DNA from: Echinococcus granulosus
Lineage: Eukaryota; Platyhelminthes; Cestoda; Cyclophyllidea; Taeniidae
DNA: 64,000 bases
Direction of reading: 5' to 3'
Assembly (NCBI RefSeq): GCF_000524195.1
Contig: NW_020170382.1
Coordinates: 2,069,233-2,133,232 of the forward strand
In this document: piece after piece, positions 1 to 12,116 of the stretch
Layout: every line of letters starts with the position of its first letter
How positions within the stretch are numbered: position 1 is the stretch's first letter
The notes under the pieces: generated by a model
Seen by the model: the letters and a program-made list of their open reading frames with translations, nothing else
Database searches by the model: none
What the model was told of the DNA's origin: nothing
Position numbers and translations under genes: made by a program

Positions 1-2832
1 TTTGTTTAAACAACTGTTATATGCTTGTTTTTCACTTAAGTTCACAGTAAATAACGTTGGATGAAGTGGTTTTCCCCTTTGTCCACCATGCTTTTTGCCT
101 TAAGTAAAGAATAAAATGAGCAGATTCTAAAAGCAAGCATTACAAGGCTGTCCTTCATGGAACGATGCAAAAACAATGGAGTTGGGAAAAGTAAATGAGG
201 TCCATATTTTTTGGGTCTTGTTCTCTTTACAATTGCTTTTTGTTTCAAAGCAAATAACTGCACAAATTATTCAAAGCCAATATTCTGGAGTAAAAACCCA
301 AATTTTTGTTTTTTAAGACTACAGGAAATTAAGCTCGTAATATACTGGGCGATATAAATTCCACGCATACAATGTTGGTCCTGATGACGTCTGTCTAGGT
401 GGAGCTATTACTGGCGATCCTTATAAACAGGCGTCTTTTTATCCAAGGTGACTCATTGAATAGGATTAAGGATTTCGTTTTTATGGCTGTACAGCAAAAT
501 ACTGCTGTTTGAGTTGAGTTGACTGTGAATCACACTGTCAGTCATTGTCGAACTGGCAGAGTGGTTGCGGTGGACCTTGGATCCTTTGTGACTTATCTAT
601 CCACAAACGACTTTAAATACGAATTGCGCATCAAGTTAGCACTCCCAAATTAGTCGCACCAAATCCTTTCACCCTGATAATGCCTGGGCTTGCTGAGACA
701 CCACAATACTCAAATCCTTAATCGAAGGCACCGTTCGTCCTTTCGATTGCCAAAGTGGATACAGCTATGAATGAACTGGGGAAAATTAGGCTATTGAATA
801 GTGTTTCCGTGTAATTTACAAGTTAAAAACAACCTCGGCTTAACCCAGTACTACTTGTGTTAAAGTCATTTATCGCTAGATTGTGAATAATGCCTTTTTG
901 GTAACTTCTCCGGAATGCCCCAACTCAATTTATTCGCGGTAACGAAAAGGGAAAAATTGAATACAATGGCAAACCTTTTATACTACCACTTTTTAATTTG
1001 CGGAGTTCTTCTTCCTACGATCTGGGGTGAAAAATGCCAAAATACAATAAAACTCATTTCCCAAAAGGAGGTGAGAAAAAGCCTAAGTTATCTTAAAATG
1101 ATATCATCTGAGAGCGATGCGGAACGGAGGTTTTCAAATTGACTAGGTGTTTCAAGCTAGTTGTCGAGACCTTTGTGTCTGAGTCAACATACCGCAAAGT
1201 TTCTGCATCTCTTCGCCTTATGAACAACTACTGAATAATTTGACAACGACGAAAGGGGGTGAGATCATAAAATTTTAAAACGTTTGCGATAGCTAAATTG
1301 GAATTTTCGACCTTAAAATATGAGCAAATAAGCACAGTTACCTTCTGAACCTCAGCTGCTCATATGGTAGGAAAGGCCAAAAGCATTTTTATTGGTAGCA
1401 AACTCTTAATGAGCCAAGCTTTTTGGCTTACTTGTTGCTATTACTTCATTTTTATGCATGTTTCATATCATTCGCAATCCTCTCAATTCTGGCTCAACCG
1501 TCTAAAAAACACGCAGATTCCATGTCTTAGTCGATAATAACTAGATACAGAGGTTAACATTCGACTCTCGCTTTCGAGGATGAATGCTCGACTTTACCAG
1601 ACTCCAATCAACCAAATGTTGTTATCGGCATTCTTGACGAAGCAAAAGTTACAGAGCTCAAATGCAGCTTTATCCTAGCCCGTGAGACTCCCTATCTTCA
1701 TCCTGCAGATAAACTAAGTGACGGAATAATTGTGTAAATTCTTGTATCAGGTAGCAGCCAAAAAACATTTACTATGAAGTAAATTATGCGGTTTTCTATT
1801 CATACGTGGCGCCTTTACGAGTTCCACAACAAGTGTCAATTATCCCTACTTCATATTATCATGTTTGAACTGATCAAAATTACGAACTCGCTTTTATGCA
1901 GAGCCATCTGAACCGAAGGACAGGAAACCTTTCTTGGACTTCTACAACCACTATATCTTAAATTTTGTAATTAAAACACAAAGTTTAGTGAATATATACC
2001 CGCTCTCCATTCTTTATTATGCAAGAACCACTGACATGAACTGAAGTGGTTGGTAAGAACCTTAGCTCAAAACTGGATGAGGCATGGCTCGAACATATTT
2101 TACGATTTTAAAAAGATCAAGTAAATATAACCTTCATTACATGATCAGAAAATTTAGGATTTCACAAGGTAAATTGTATCGTCTATCCAATTGAAAAATT
2201 CCAAACAAGAAAAACATCAGAAAATACCAAATCGACTAAATGGGATGCAAAAAAAACCACGAAGGCAAAATAACAAACGGTCAACTGAACCAAACGCAGA
2301 CTGGGTATAGCATTGTGGGGATTTTTAACCTAAACACAGCAACACACAGGATGGGCCGTGGTGATGTACCTAGTGATGGTTAGGACTTACTCAATGAGCT
2401 GACCTGGTTTGCCAGGTCAGTGTAAAAAATCTGAACAAGCATTTTCACAAAAAGCATATTTGGGATTTAAAGAACTGTGTGACTAAACATAACAGAAATG
2501 AAACGTATTTTTTCGGATTCCATTCATCATCTTCAAAGTAGAGAATGGTAAAAGGCGAAAAGTCGCTTAAAAATCGAGATATTTTGGTTAAGCAACCGAA
2601 CGGACAGAATATAAAATTTTCCTAAAAACAAAACATTGCTCTGTTAAAATTTGGAAGTTCACCATAATGCTTGACAGCTAGTTTAGTATATTACCTGAAT
2701 TAGATGTTGATAAAATTCCGCGGGCTGTGGTGTACTCACAACCTCGGACCCAGAAAGCATTAAATTCACTCCAAACAGTGGTTTGGACGGAATTTGTAAG
2801 GATTCGAGAAATCTTCTTAGATTGCCAATCAC
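1..2832. other. Intronic stretch of the dynein gene, no exon recognised
   Basis: This AT-rich stretch follows the last recognisable dynein exon on the minus strand, whose donor GT is at 2832-2831. I read both strands and found no segment resembling the next part of the dynein stem, so it is probably one long intron. It holds a short open frame at 966-1142 and a 7-bp hairpin at 2401-2418, both described under findings. A missed short exon cannot be excluded. Confidence 0.55.
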
Positions 2833-5800
2833 CATCTATCAAAGTCAAAGTCAGTTAAGACTGGAAATGCCATTAATAGTCTCAGTGTGCATGGTGAGTA
2901 CGCTGAACGAATAAATTGCCCAACCTGATGAACGGTGTCGAAGCAGCGTCGCTCCCAGTACTCGTAGAAGTACAACATCTTCAGCTCCTTTCCGGTTGCT
3001 GCCTTGCCAGTTATAACTTTTTCCAAATTTAAAAGAAGGGTGCTTATCTCAGTATGCTTCCTTGCAAGATCCTCAAAGTCTCTCATCCTTGCATCAGTCG
3101 TCTGTTGAAGGTAAACCTAAGACGAGATTATAGAAAGAAAATACCAATAAGGCGGGCTCAAATGTCTACCAGTAAAGTTGTAAAAATTAAAGACAATGCA
3201 TTGTAACTGCAATATTTTATGATTAGATGGGTAAAATATTGTAAAAACGGATGGAAAAGGCTCCAAACTTGCTCATATGATGGCTCTAGCAGCGATTGGT
3301 AAACCTTGCTTTAAATGAGCAGTTAAATCAAACTGAAGCCTTCCCTTAGTTTGTAAAAATATAGTCTACTGAAGTGACTTTGGGATCAAAATAACGACTT
3401 ACTCCCTGTAATACCCATGGTAGCTATCTCGATTGAATTTGCAAGCTCTGAAGCAACACTGTCATATAAACTCGCCTACCTTCAAAGAGCTCGGCTCGGT
3501 TAATTTCGAAGAACAAGTGCGGAACAGCGACGCCTTTGCTATGTCATTTAAGTTGGCCTCCATTTTTGCCTTCGTCTTATCCACAACACGAAGCACGCCG
3601 CAGAAGTGATCAAAGGCCTCTTTGGCCTTAACTAGATAGCGGTCAATGATGAGGCTAGTCCAGTTTAACTGCTTCCAGGCTGGAGCCAAAGCAGCTTGCA
3701 GTTTCATGATGTGATCCTCTAGTGTGACCAGCTCTACTGTGGAGAGTCGACCCAGAGTGGTGCGCACCAACTCGGCCAAATCACTTAGATCGTTTCGTTT
3801 GCGGAGGAGTTCCTTTTCCTGTGAAATCAAAATGGTCCACTGACACTCGTTACATGTAAGGGCTGTAAATTTACGAATTTGGTGCACAGTATATATTTTT
3901 TGTGTACCTGAAACTTGGCAATTTTCCAAAATTCGCCTTATTTAGTTAAAATAATGAGCTTTATTCTTGAAACCCACTTAAAATTTAGGATTGATGCAAA
4001 GAATAATTGATGCCATTTCATTCATTTTAAGAATTTATAGTAGACGATTCATAAACTTTAACAGAGTTTGCTTTATAATGAAACCCTAAATGTATGGAGG
4101 ACGGCGTTTCTAAATGAAAGAATAGATAATCGCTTTTACAGGTGAAACAGCAAAAATTTAATCCTACGTGGGATATTGTTATAAAGCACATCAAAATTCG
4201 AAGTTCAAGTGTGAGAATGGACGCAGTAAATTTTTCTCCACTTATTCGTCACTTGATGGCACACAAAAATTTAGGATAACTAGGTTTTAGGGGAATGTAA
4301 AAACCTTGATTTGCTTTTATTACAATCCAACATTCCCATGTGAGTCAATTTTTGATGAGTTTAATGCGCTCCAGCGACGAATAGGCGATGTCTCCCACTT
4401 GATGCACTTTGAGTTCTGCAATCGGACTAATTTGATGAGTGACAAGACAAAAGAATAGGTGTAAATATTATTTGAAATCAGACAACAAGAGTGAATATTC
4501 CTCATGTTTAAACCATTCTTATAATACTCTTTTTTAATTTCGTCATGTACGTAAAAGTGGCTTCGAATAAGTCACCTTACTTTGAATTACATAAACCTTT
4601 TCAAGGCAATCAGTTTTACTTTTTACCACCAAAAAAAACATCAAATCAGCTATAAAGGCCTTAAATACATCCAATCCAAAAAACTGCAGAGGAGCACTCA
4701 CTCTCAAGGCGATGCAGCAGGCCATGTCAGGAACCGGGAAACCAAGCATTTGAAGTGACTTTGTTTCCTCAATTATTTGTACCAATTCATCACCGAAATC
4801 CACTTCGAAATTGAATTTGTCTGGCAAGGAACGATAAGCTAGAGGCTGGGTGTGTTTACAGAGGAATTTTTTGTAAAAACTTAACTCCGTTGCCTGACAT
4901 GATACTTAATGAACATGAAATTCAACAAGTAGCATCTCTTCAAAACAGTTTTTTTAAATTTAACATCTACCACCTAGATCTTCCCGCGCCCCAAACGACT
5001 ATGGAAACCACGTTATTTCTTACACAGGGATTGGCTTTGCTTTGGAAGCTCTCGACCAAATGCCGGTCCCCGTTTCGACAATGGTGCGTCCAATCTCCCT
5101 GAATGACCACTCTTAGAAACGGAGGTGGGTTTTGAACTCTCAGTGTACTTCCAGAGATTTCTCTCCATAAGACGCCCCAAACTGTCATGCACTTGCTGTC
5201 GCCATCTAACGAAGAGGTCCTCCTCAAATTTAGTCATGCGTTGAACGAGACAGAGATAGTGGTTCTGCACCTCTTGCCCCCTGTCACTTTCCATGAGACG
5301 CCTAATGTTTACCATCTTCAACATCGGCGAGGTGATGCGAGCTTGAAGGTTTCGAACCCAGCAAATGGATGAAGCGACAGGAGGTAAATAGCGAGGACCC
5401 AAAACAGCGGCAAAGTGGCCGGAGTCTGACGAACCCTCGGTGAAGGTGGTCTCGATTAGACGCACCTCTTTGTCGTATCGATCGAGAATGTCGGTGTAGC
5501 GCTCCTCGAAAAGTCGGGCGATGTCCTTGCGTGGATGGCTCTCCAAAAGGCGCTGTAACACTTGAAAAGCTTTGTCAGACGAGTGCAAGGTGCGAAAGGA
5601 ATCCTCCAAACAACTCTTAGCATCCGTATCAAGTGCCATTACTTCCATCTGAAACTGTCTCATCTGACTGCGCCATTTTGATTTGTTTTCAATTAAAAGT
5701 GGATCAAATTGCAGCTAAAGTGGCAAAAAATATGTAAATGCTTGCATATTCAGAGTAAACTCTTCCACCAAACACATTTGTTTACCGATTTGAATGCCTC

Positions 5801-7573
5801 CAGAAGTCTCAGAACATTCTCCATTAGCAAGTCAAAGTGCTTTTGTTCCGAAAACACACTTTTAATTTCAGGACCAAACATAGTTTTGTACTCCTTTACG
5901 ATATTAACTACCTCTTCCATATCACTGCAAACACCAACCATGTAGTCGCTCTTGGCAAACAAACGTTTTTTATCAAACTCCCAACGGTACTCACGACCAG
6001 AAGCCTCAATGTCTGCCCTTCGGGTCATGTAAGTGGATTTCCAACTTTCCAACAATTTCCTTCCACATTTAATTCGAACTTCAATCTTTTGTAGTGATAA
6101 ACTAGGTACGTAAACACTGTTTGTTTGTTGTGCTTACTTAAATAACTCCGATGGAGTCAGCATACGTGAGACACGACTGCATAGGCACCAGGCAATTCGT
6201 TCGAAAATGACAGTCATTCTGTCTTCTTTGTTGAAGTAGGGTGAAATTATCCATATCATTTGTAAAGCCTGCATTAGTGGACATAGTGATTCGATGATGT
6301 CATCGATTTCTGTGCAGTAGGTTATAATCTTGAAGTATCTTTCTGCAAGTGCGAGTAACCTGGAAAGGTGATAGGATGTCGCTTAAATTATGCACCTACT
6401 TGATATTATCAGTAGCCTCAGAATGACAACGATGCAGCATTTCAAACACCGACTGTGGTGGAATTCTTTCCTTTAGCGCGTAAAGATTCAGAACGCGATT
6501 GATATGTGGTTGCTCTACTTGCTCAACCAAGCGGGATAGTGAGGTGGCCCGACCTCGCCAATATTCAACTACTGCAAGCGGACCCTCACCTTGAGTTGAA
6601 CGAGTATTCAATTCTTCAATAATTTCCCGCATTTTATAACCCCATTTAATAACAGTTGCTTCAATTACACTCGTGACACTTTCATTTTGAAGAAGGGTAT
6701 GTTCATCGCCATCAAGGTCAATTGTAGGGATTGTAAAGTCGGTAGTGGAATTCAAAAGCTCACTGGATTCAGAAACAACCTGCAAGAACTTGTGGTATTT
6801 CAAAGAAAATTCATCATTTCGGTAAACAGCTGTTCGTTTTAGTTTATTACTAGGTGAGCTTTTTCTAATCATAGGTAGGGAGTTGAGATAAACATTGGTC
6901 AAAATTGAGCGCAGCTGGTATAACCAATTTCCCGAAACAAATAAGACTTCAAAATATGAAGGCATAACCTTAAAAGCCTCCTCAATCGTACCAAAAGTTT
7001 CAATGAAGCCATCTTTAACACGCAAAAGGCATAGATATTGAACATGTGGATCTTTGAAGCAGCATTTGCCATACGTGGCATCCAAATGTGTGCTTATAAT
7101 TTCTCTAGGAATGAGTTTCTTTTAAGAATGATGATACAGCAATAGACTAAATACAGTTTGAGTTGATGTCAGGCAGTCATTCGGCATAGGCAGATTGGAT
7201 TCTGGTCGAACAATATCGCTTTCGTGACCATCGATTGGATTTGGTTTGTGATTGTCTGAAACATCAGGTTGTGAATGATTTGGTATGTCTCTGGAACCAG
7301 TCCAATCATCTAAAACTAACAAACCAAGAAATTCGGTAAACCTTTGCTTTCCGAAGAGATTTTAATTTCTTCAAATATTGTTTCTTGAGTGGTTTTAATG
7401 GTAAACTGGATCGATGTCACTGAAGTTTCTGGGGTACCATTCAAGAAGTGTTCTAGATGATAACGATTAATTTCATCCTCTCGAGTCAGAAAATCGCAGA
7501 ATATTTTATCTGACTTTAAATTGAAACTGTGATATACAAGCTGTTTTATCCAAAGTATCCTGTTGTCATCCAT
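2833..7573 (-). CDS. DNAH10: Axonemal dynein heavy chain, DNAH10-like (5' part; continues past left edge)
   Basis: Nine in-frame exons: 7573-7342, 7309-7138, 7104-6400, 6359-6138, 6101-5786, 5714-5024, 4838-4702, 3818-3480 and 3116-2833, about 1,030 residues. This is the N-terminal stem (DHC_N1 type) of an inner-arm dynein heavy chain; the motor domain lies outside the window. The closest family I recognise is DNAH10. Matching stretches are GPLAVVEYWRGR, a SEATDNIKLLALAERYF-type block, RADIEASGREYRWEFDKKRLF, and a GFPVPDMACCIALR-LNWTSL region. The protein would act in the ciliary axoneme of ciliated epithelium, flame cells and sperm. The start ATG (MDDNRILW) is the first in frame. The first introns are tiny (32, 33, 40, 36, 71 nt) and later ones grow (185, 883, 363 nt). 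The exon 2/3 junction near 7138/7104 and the poorly conserved exon 2 are the least certain parts. It is head to head with MDH1B. Confidence 0.92.
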
Positions 7574-7755
7574 GGTAGAATTCTTCCTATTAGTGCCAAG
7601 CTGTTGCTATAACAACGTCTGCATAGTAAAGAACTAAATATGGTAATATATTTATAATTGGACAAAATTGGCGCCTAAATAGAGGTAATTTTAATGAATG
7701 AATTTCACAAGGCTTATATACATTTCGAGAACCTTAAGCCACGGCGCACTTTCAA
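7574..7755. promoter_or_regulatory. 182-bp shared divergent promoter between DNAH10 and MDH1B
   Basis: Only 182 bp separate the two start codons on opposite strands, so both 5' UTRs and the proximal promoters must lie here. The spacer contains a consensus X-box at 7603-7616 and an E2F-like TTGGCGCC at 7668-7675. Both flanking genes belong to families tied to cilia, so a shared promoter is a reasonable inference. No expression evidence is available. Confidence 0.7.
7603..7616. promoter_or_regulatory. X-box (RFX-type ciliary promoter motif)
   Basis: The 14-mer GTTGCTATAACAAC fits GTYNYY-AT-RRNAAC, the imperfect inverted repeat bound by RFX factors, at every position. It lies 30 bp upstream of the DNAH10 ATG and 140 bp upstream of the MDH1B ATG. 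RFX control of axonemal dynein genes is well established in nematodes, flies and vertebrates. Function here is inferred from the match and its position. Confidence 0.65.
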
Positions 7756-10700
7756 ATGGCCAAGATAGTTATTGCGGGTGATTTTTGGTGATATTCCAAT
7801 GTTGCAAACCACCTAACAAAGGTTATGTTAGCCCAGATGGGAAAGACAAGCCTTTGGTGGAAATTTTAATGGTGCTATTTTAACAGAAACCCGATAATCT
7901 GATAAGTGACACCTGTTATGTTATTAATTTAAAGTAATTTCCCCAGACTCTTTCACAATGGCGAGGCTAAGTATTGGCAGACTTGGTGCAATTTTTTTGG
8001 CCTTATTTTTAGTCCTAACGTGTTTTGATGGCGCTCGTATGTTTAGACGAGTCTTTTTTCTCTTCAATTTTGTCTCTTATGTGTAGAGATGCTCATCACA
8101 ACCCATAAGTCGTATTTCCCTAGAACTATGATTACTACTTTTTTTGTCTTACAACGGATTGCCTTAAATACAAAACATGTGCCGATTTTATGTGCTATGG
8201 GGTCCATTGATGCATTGAGTTCTACTAAACCGCACATATGGCCCATAATTTATAACAACATCAGTTTCATGTATGCTTTTAAGCGACTTCTAGTCGCATA
8301 AAATTGCCTTTCAATATTCTCTAGGCGCCTCTGACTGTCCGTTCTACGCGACATGTGAAATGCTGGGAGACAAGATGCAGCGTAGTTTACCTGATTTCTT
8401 CCTAACTAAGGTGGTCATACCACCAAATGAGTGGGATGTAGGTTTCGCATGCATGCAACCCATTTATTTCCTTTATCGCATAGGAATATTCCGAAAGAAT
8501 TGCGAGGGAGCGTGGTTGGTCGAAAATGCCCTCGCCGATAGTCTGGCGCGAGCTAGTGGACACTGGCGGGCGTGTGACTCTCATCGGCGATGCGCGAGAC
8601 TTCCAGGAGTATGCCAACACCTACTATGCCATGCTATCCAGATTATCGAGTCATAAGCTTTTACAGATCAGCATCGACAACCAGCGCTACACGGACGAGG
8701 CCATCGCCGCTAGATCGATCAAACAAGTGATGCTCAATACCTGGCGCAAAATCGCTATAATCGGAGCCGAATCGCCAACAGCCGTGCGCCTTGCTATGCT
8801 CCTTGCCATGATGCAACATAGCAGCAAAGCACAAAAAGTGAAGCTCCATCTCTTCCCCGGGAGCTTTGTCCACTCTGACGCGGTCGTGAGACTGAAAGAA
8901 ATCCTTGATGACTCGGCTTGCATCGGTCTACAGGCTGTCGAAACCTCCGTAAATCTTACAGAGGCACTTGAGAACGCTTCACTGGTAGTTATCCTTGACG
9001 TAATACCACGTGAACACCCCATCTGTGTTGATGGCACTTTAAAACACTCGGAGGCTCGATCAGAGTGGCTTGATCGCCGGTTCCATTACTTTTATCGGCT
9101 CGGAGAGTGCATTCGTCAGTACGCAGATCAAAACGTTCGAGTATTAGTGGTAGGCTCGGAGCAGACATTTGAAGGTGCGGTAACGATCTCATCGCCGTTG
9201 AACTTTGATGTTCAGACGCTGCATATGGCCTGTAAAGAGAATATTCCCCTAAACAATATCGTGGGACTGCCGCGCGCACTGGAGTACTCGATGAAGTCGG
9301 CATTGGCACGACGTCTGGGCGTGCGTCGTTGCGACATTGTGGACCTTATTATCTGGGGCAACATTGACAATGTTTTCCTCGTGGACATCTCTCAAGCACG
9401 CGTCCACCGGAGGCATGGTGCAGTGGACAGTGAGACAGGTCCTGCATGGTTCAGTTTGGCAGCAGAACCGCTGGTTTTCGACCTGAGGGAGCTATATGAA
9501 AGGATAATACCCGAGAAGTTGGAGAGGTCAAGGTGGCCCGGCACGAATACAGCGGCGATGCGTCACGCCTCTGCAATTTTCAGTTTCATTAAACAGTGGC
9601 AGTTCGGTTACAAAGATCCTAACGAAACCATAACTTCTTTGGTTCTCTCCTCTACGGGTGAGTTTAATTCGTTGGTAAATCTTTTATTTACAAGTAAGCT
9701 CCAGAATTAGACATTACTTGAGGATATTAACCATAATTTTTCTGAATTAGGTTATAACAAACAAAATTAGATGGCCTTAGGTATCCAGTGAAAAGATTAT
9801 GCCCAAATCCCCCTATTTTCTTCATTTTTTATTATGGTATGAACCATCCTGTCTTTTTGTGGCCTGATACCCTTCCACGTATCTCCATGCTCACAAGGTT
9901 GTCAAGTCACTTAATTATTGCCTAGGGCACTACAGCGTGCCAGCGGGGCTGGCCTTTTCTTTCCCGGTCACCACAAGTCCCATGGGGTGCTTCGAGATAT
10001 GTCAAGATATCACTGTGGAATCCTCCAAAATGAAAGTCATTGAAAACTGCATTCTGGTAAGCTCATCTAAAAATCTTGTTTCTCTTGGGTGTTTTTACAT
10101 GCTCTTGAACGAGCAACTCTACCTAGTGGATGCTACAGGCTTTGATAACATCGGCCTTGGGGATTGAAATTATTTGAATATCGAAGTTTCCTCCATTCGT
10201 AGAAATTCTTGGAAATTGAAACCCGTTTAATTGCTCTGAAACTCTGTAATTTTTATTGAATTTACAATTTTTCACCTTGCTATTTATTTGCGTCCAACTT
10301 TACATAATTTATGGACGATGGTTCATTGGGCGCCTGGCGCTATTCGTTCTACCCTGGAGTCTCTTAAAAATTGCCGTGAAAACCTAGAACTTAATGCGTC
10401 TTGCTCGGAACGTTTGCATCTCAAAAGATGGTGTGTTGTTTAAAAACCCAAGCTGAATTTGCAGGTTTGAGGATAATATCGAAATCTCTGCTTATTTCAA
10501 CCCCAGCCCTAATCCCCACACATGAACAGGATTCTAAATTGTCCGGAACCTTGGTATTCAGCTGTAAGAGCACCTTTTAAGTCGCCAGCCCAAATTCGGG
10601 TGAAAGTCCTCTGAGTTGAAATGAATAGGTCTTTAGATTAACAATGTGTTTTCATGTATTCACGGTTATACTGCCACGCTTTTGGGTACTTCGACACTTA

Positions 10701-12116
10701 TCGACCAACTTACTGAAATCCCCCGCCTTCTTCAAATCCTACCTCAAATGAACATTTCTTATAATAACAGTGCTATTTGACAAAGTTTTCCGGATATTTC
10801 ATAGTTAGTAGGGCTTTGCTTATCGCGCTAGTAAATGCTTTCTCTTTTGATCTTAAAACGAGTTTCAAAAGTACTTCGATTAAAGGCGGTGTGCAGTTAA
10901 CATTCTTTAGCATGTATTGCCCCATGTCCAGTTTAATTAAGGTTTGTAATGGTAATTAAAGTATATTTGAAAAGTTGCTGAACTACACGCTTTTACGATG
11001 AAAGGATCACTTCAGTACTACAGTGACTACTCTCAAACGATCGTACTACCTATTGAATAAATTAATATTGGTGTAACCGTAGCGTCCCGAGTCCTTCCTT
11101 ACACGATAGGGGACGTAATACTAAAACAATATTTATTGCCATCGTACAGAAAGTCTGAAGGAGGAGTTATCTACATGGCCCGGAGGCTATGCCGCCCAGT
11201 GTNNNNNNNNNNNNNNNNNNNNNNNNNNNNNNNNNNNNNNNNNNNNNNNNNNNNNNNNNNNNNNNNNNNNNNNNNNNNNNNNNNNNNNNNNNNNNNNNNN
11301 NNAACTGAGGGCTACTGGTATGGCCCGCATTCTATGACGTTGAGTGAATGTATAATGGTCATGCTCTTAAGTACTGCAAAACCAAAAGGAAGAGTTGACC
11401 ACAGACTTTTACCCCTTTGAATTACACCACCAATGCTTGACTTCCATGACTGTTATGGTCCATTGCGTTCAAAAGTTTAACAAAAGTTAGTATTAGTAAA
11501 ATCTTGATGGATAGAGCGAAACTTTTTTGTTCGACTATTGTAAAAAGTGCATTTTTGAAGCATCGCCAGGGCTAATTGTTGGGAATCCGCCCATGTTTTA
11601 GTCTGTCATTTCACAAGAAAAACTCCTTACTTTTTAAACGCAGTCAGAATGTTGGTAGATGAGTTTTGCAATGCACGGAAGACTAGGATTGAAAAAAAAT
11701 ATTGAGACTGTTCCGTTAGTGTAGACTCTCACGCACCGATGGCGAAGTCGAACTGCATTTCGGGAAAAATGAAATGAGTTGCGTGCATTTAAAACTCACT
11801 CCAGTTTAACCACTCTTGATATTCCAGTTCAGGTTTCTTGCCTGTGCATTTGTGATCGCCATTATCATTATTCCACTTCCACTACTGTTTGCAGGATACC
11901 CTAAAAGACTGGTCAGTTGTGGACCCTTCAATGCTGACGGAGTTCCGGAAGGAAGTGTTTCCGGTTCAGTCTGCACCAAAATCAGAGGCATGGAACTACC
12001 CTAGCGCTACTACTGCCGTCAACCCCGCCATCTCTGTTGAGTCTGTTGATCAGGAGAAGCGCGAGTTCAACGCTGTTCCTGTCCCACAAAAAACACCGAA
12101 AAAGGCACTCGCATAG
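7756..12116 (+). CDS. MDH1B: Malate dehydrogenase 1B-like protein (probable pseudo-dehydrogenase)
   Basis: Five exons: 7756-7777, 8325-8437, 8484-9657, 9926-10056 and 11895-12116, giving 553 codons plus stop. The frame is continuous across all junctions. The start MAKIVIAG followed by ASDCPFYA, then SPIVWRELVDTGG, VIIWGN-like LIIWGNID and VPAGLAFSFPV match the MDH1B family (human protein about 518 aa). That family has a divergent MDH core behind an added N-terminal region. The place of the catalytic histidine in active MDH (WGNHS) is Ile339 here. The NAD-loop equivalent IIGAESPTAVRL also departs from the usual glycine-rich pattern. Malate oxidation is therefore doubtful, and a ciliary or sperm role is inferred from the family and the shared promoter. 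The last exon (basic, ending KKALA) is assigned by phase only. Intron 4 carries an assembly gap that could hide an exon. Confidence 0.9.
7947..8036 (+). other. Candidate alternative exon in MDH1B intron 1 encoding a signal-peptide-like segment
   Basis: A CCCCAG acceptor precedes 7947 and a GTATGT donor follows 8036. The 90-nt segment has no stop and is phase 1 at both ends, exactly like MDH1B intron 1. Its own ATG at 7958 would give MARLSIGRLGAIFLALFLVL, a typical signal peptide, fused in frame to exon 2. It could be an alternative first exon, a cassette exon, or chance. Confidence 0.3.
11079..11202. repeat. Candidate dispersed element, copy 1 (truncated by gap)
   Basis: This block begins GTAGCGTCCCGAG and ends at CATGGCCCGGAGG...CCCAGTG, running into the N gap. 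A diverged copy with the same two anchor motifs at nearly the same spacing (95 versus 92 nt) occurs at 59248-59370. The family and the element ends are unknown. Confidence 0.4.
11203..11302. other. Assembly gap (100 N)
   Basis: A run of 100 N, a conventional placeholder of unknown true size, lies inside the last MDH1B intron. Confidence 0.99.

Larger units (their letters stand above)
10057..11894 (+). other. Last intron of MDH1B, with assembly gap
   Basis: This 1.8-kb intron joins phase-0 exons (GTAAGC donor, TTTGCAG acceptor). Apart from the gap and a repeat-like stretch just before it, I see no gene. An exon could be lost in the gap, but the flanking exons join in frame without one. Confidence 0.6.

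Noticed and set aside
4320..4505. Open frames between dynein exons at 4838-4702 and 3818-3480, considered as an extra exon
   Set aside because: The two flanking exons join directly in phase 0 and give continuous dynein sequence (CCIALR then EKELLRKR). No donor in this stretch gives a usable frame.
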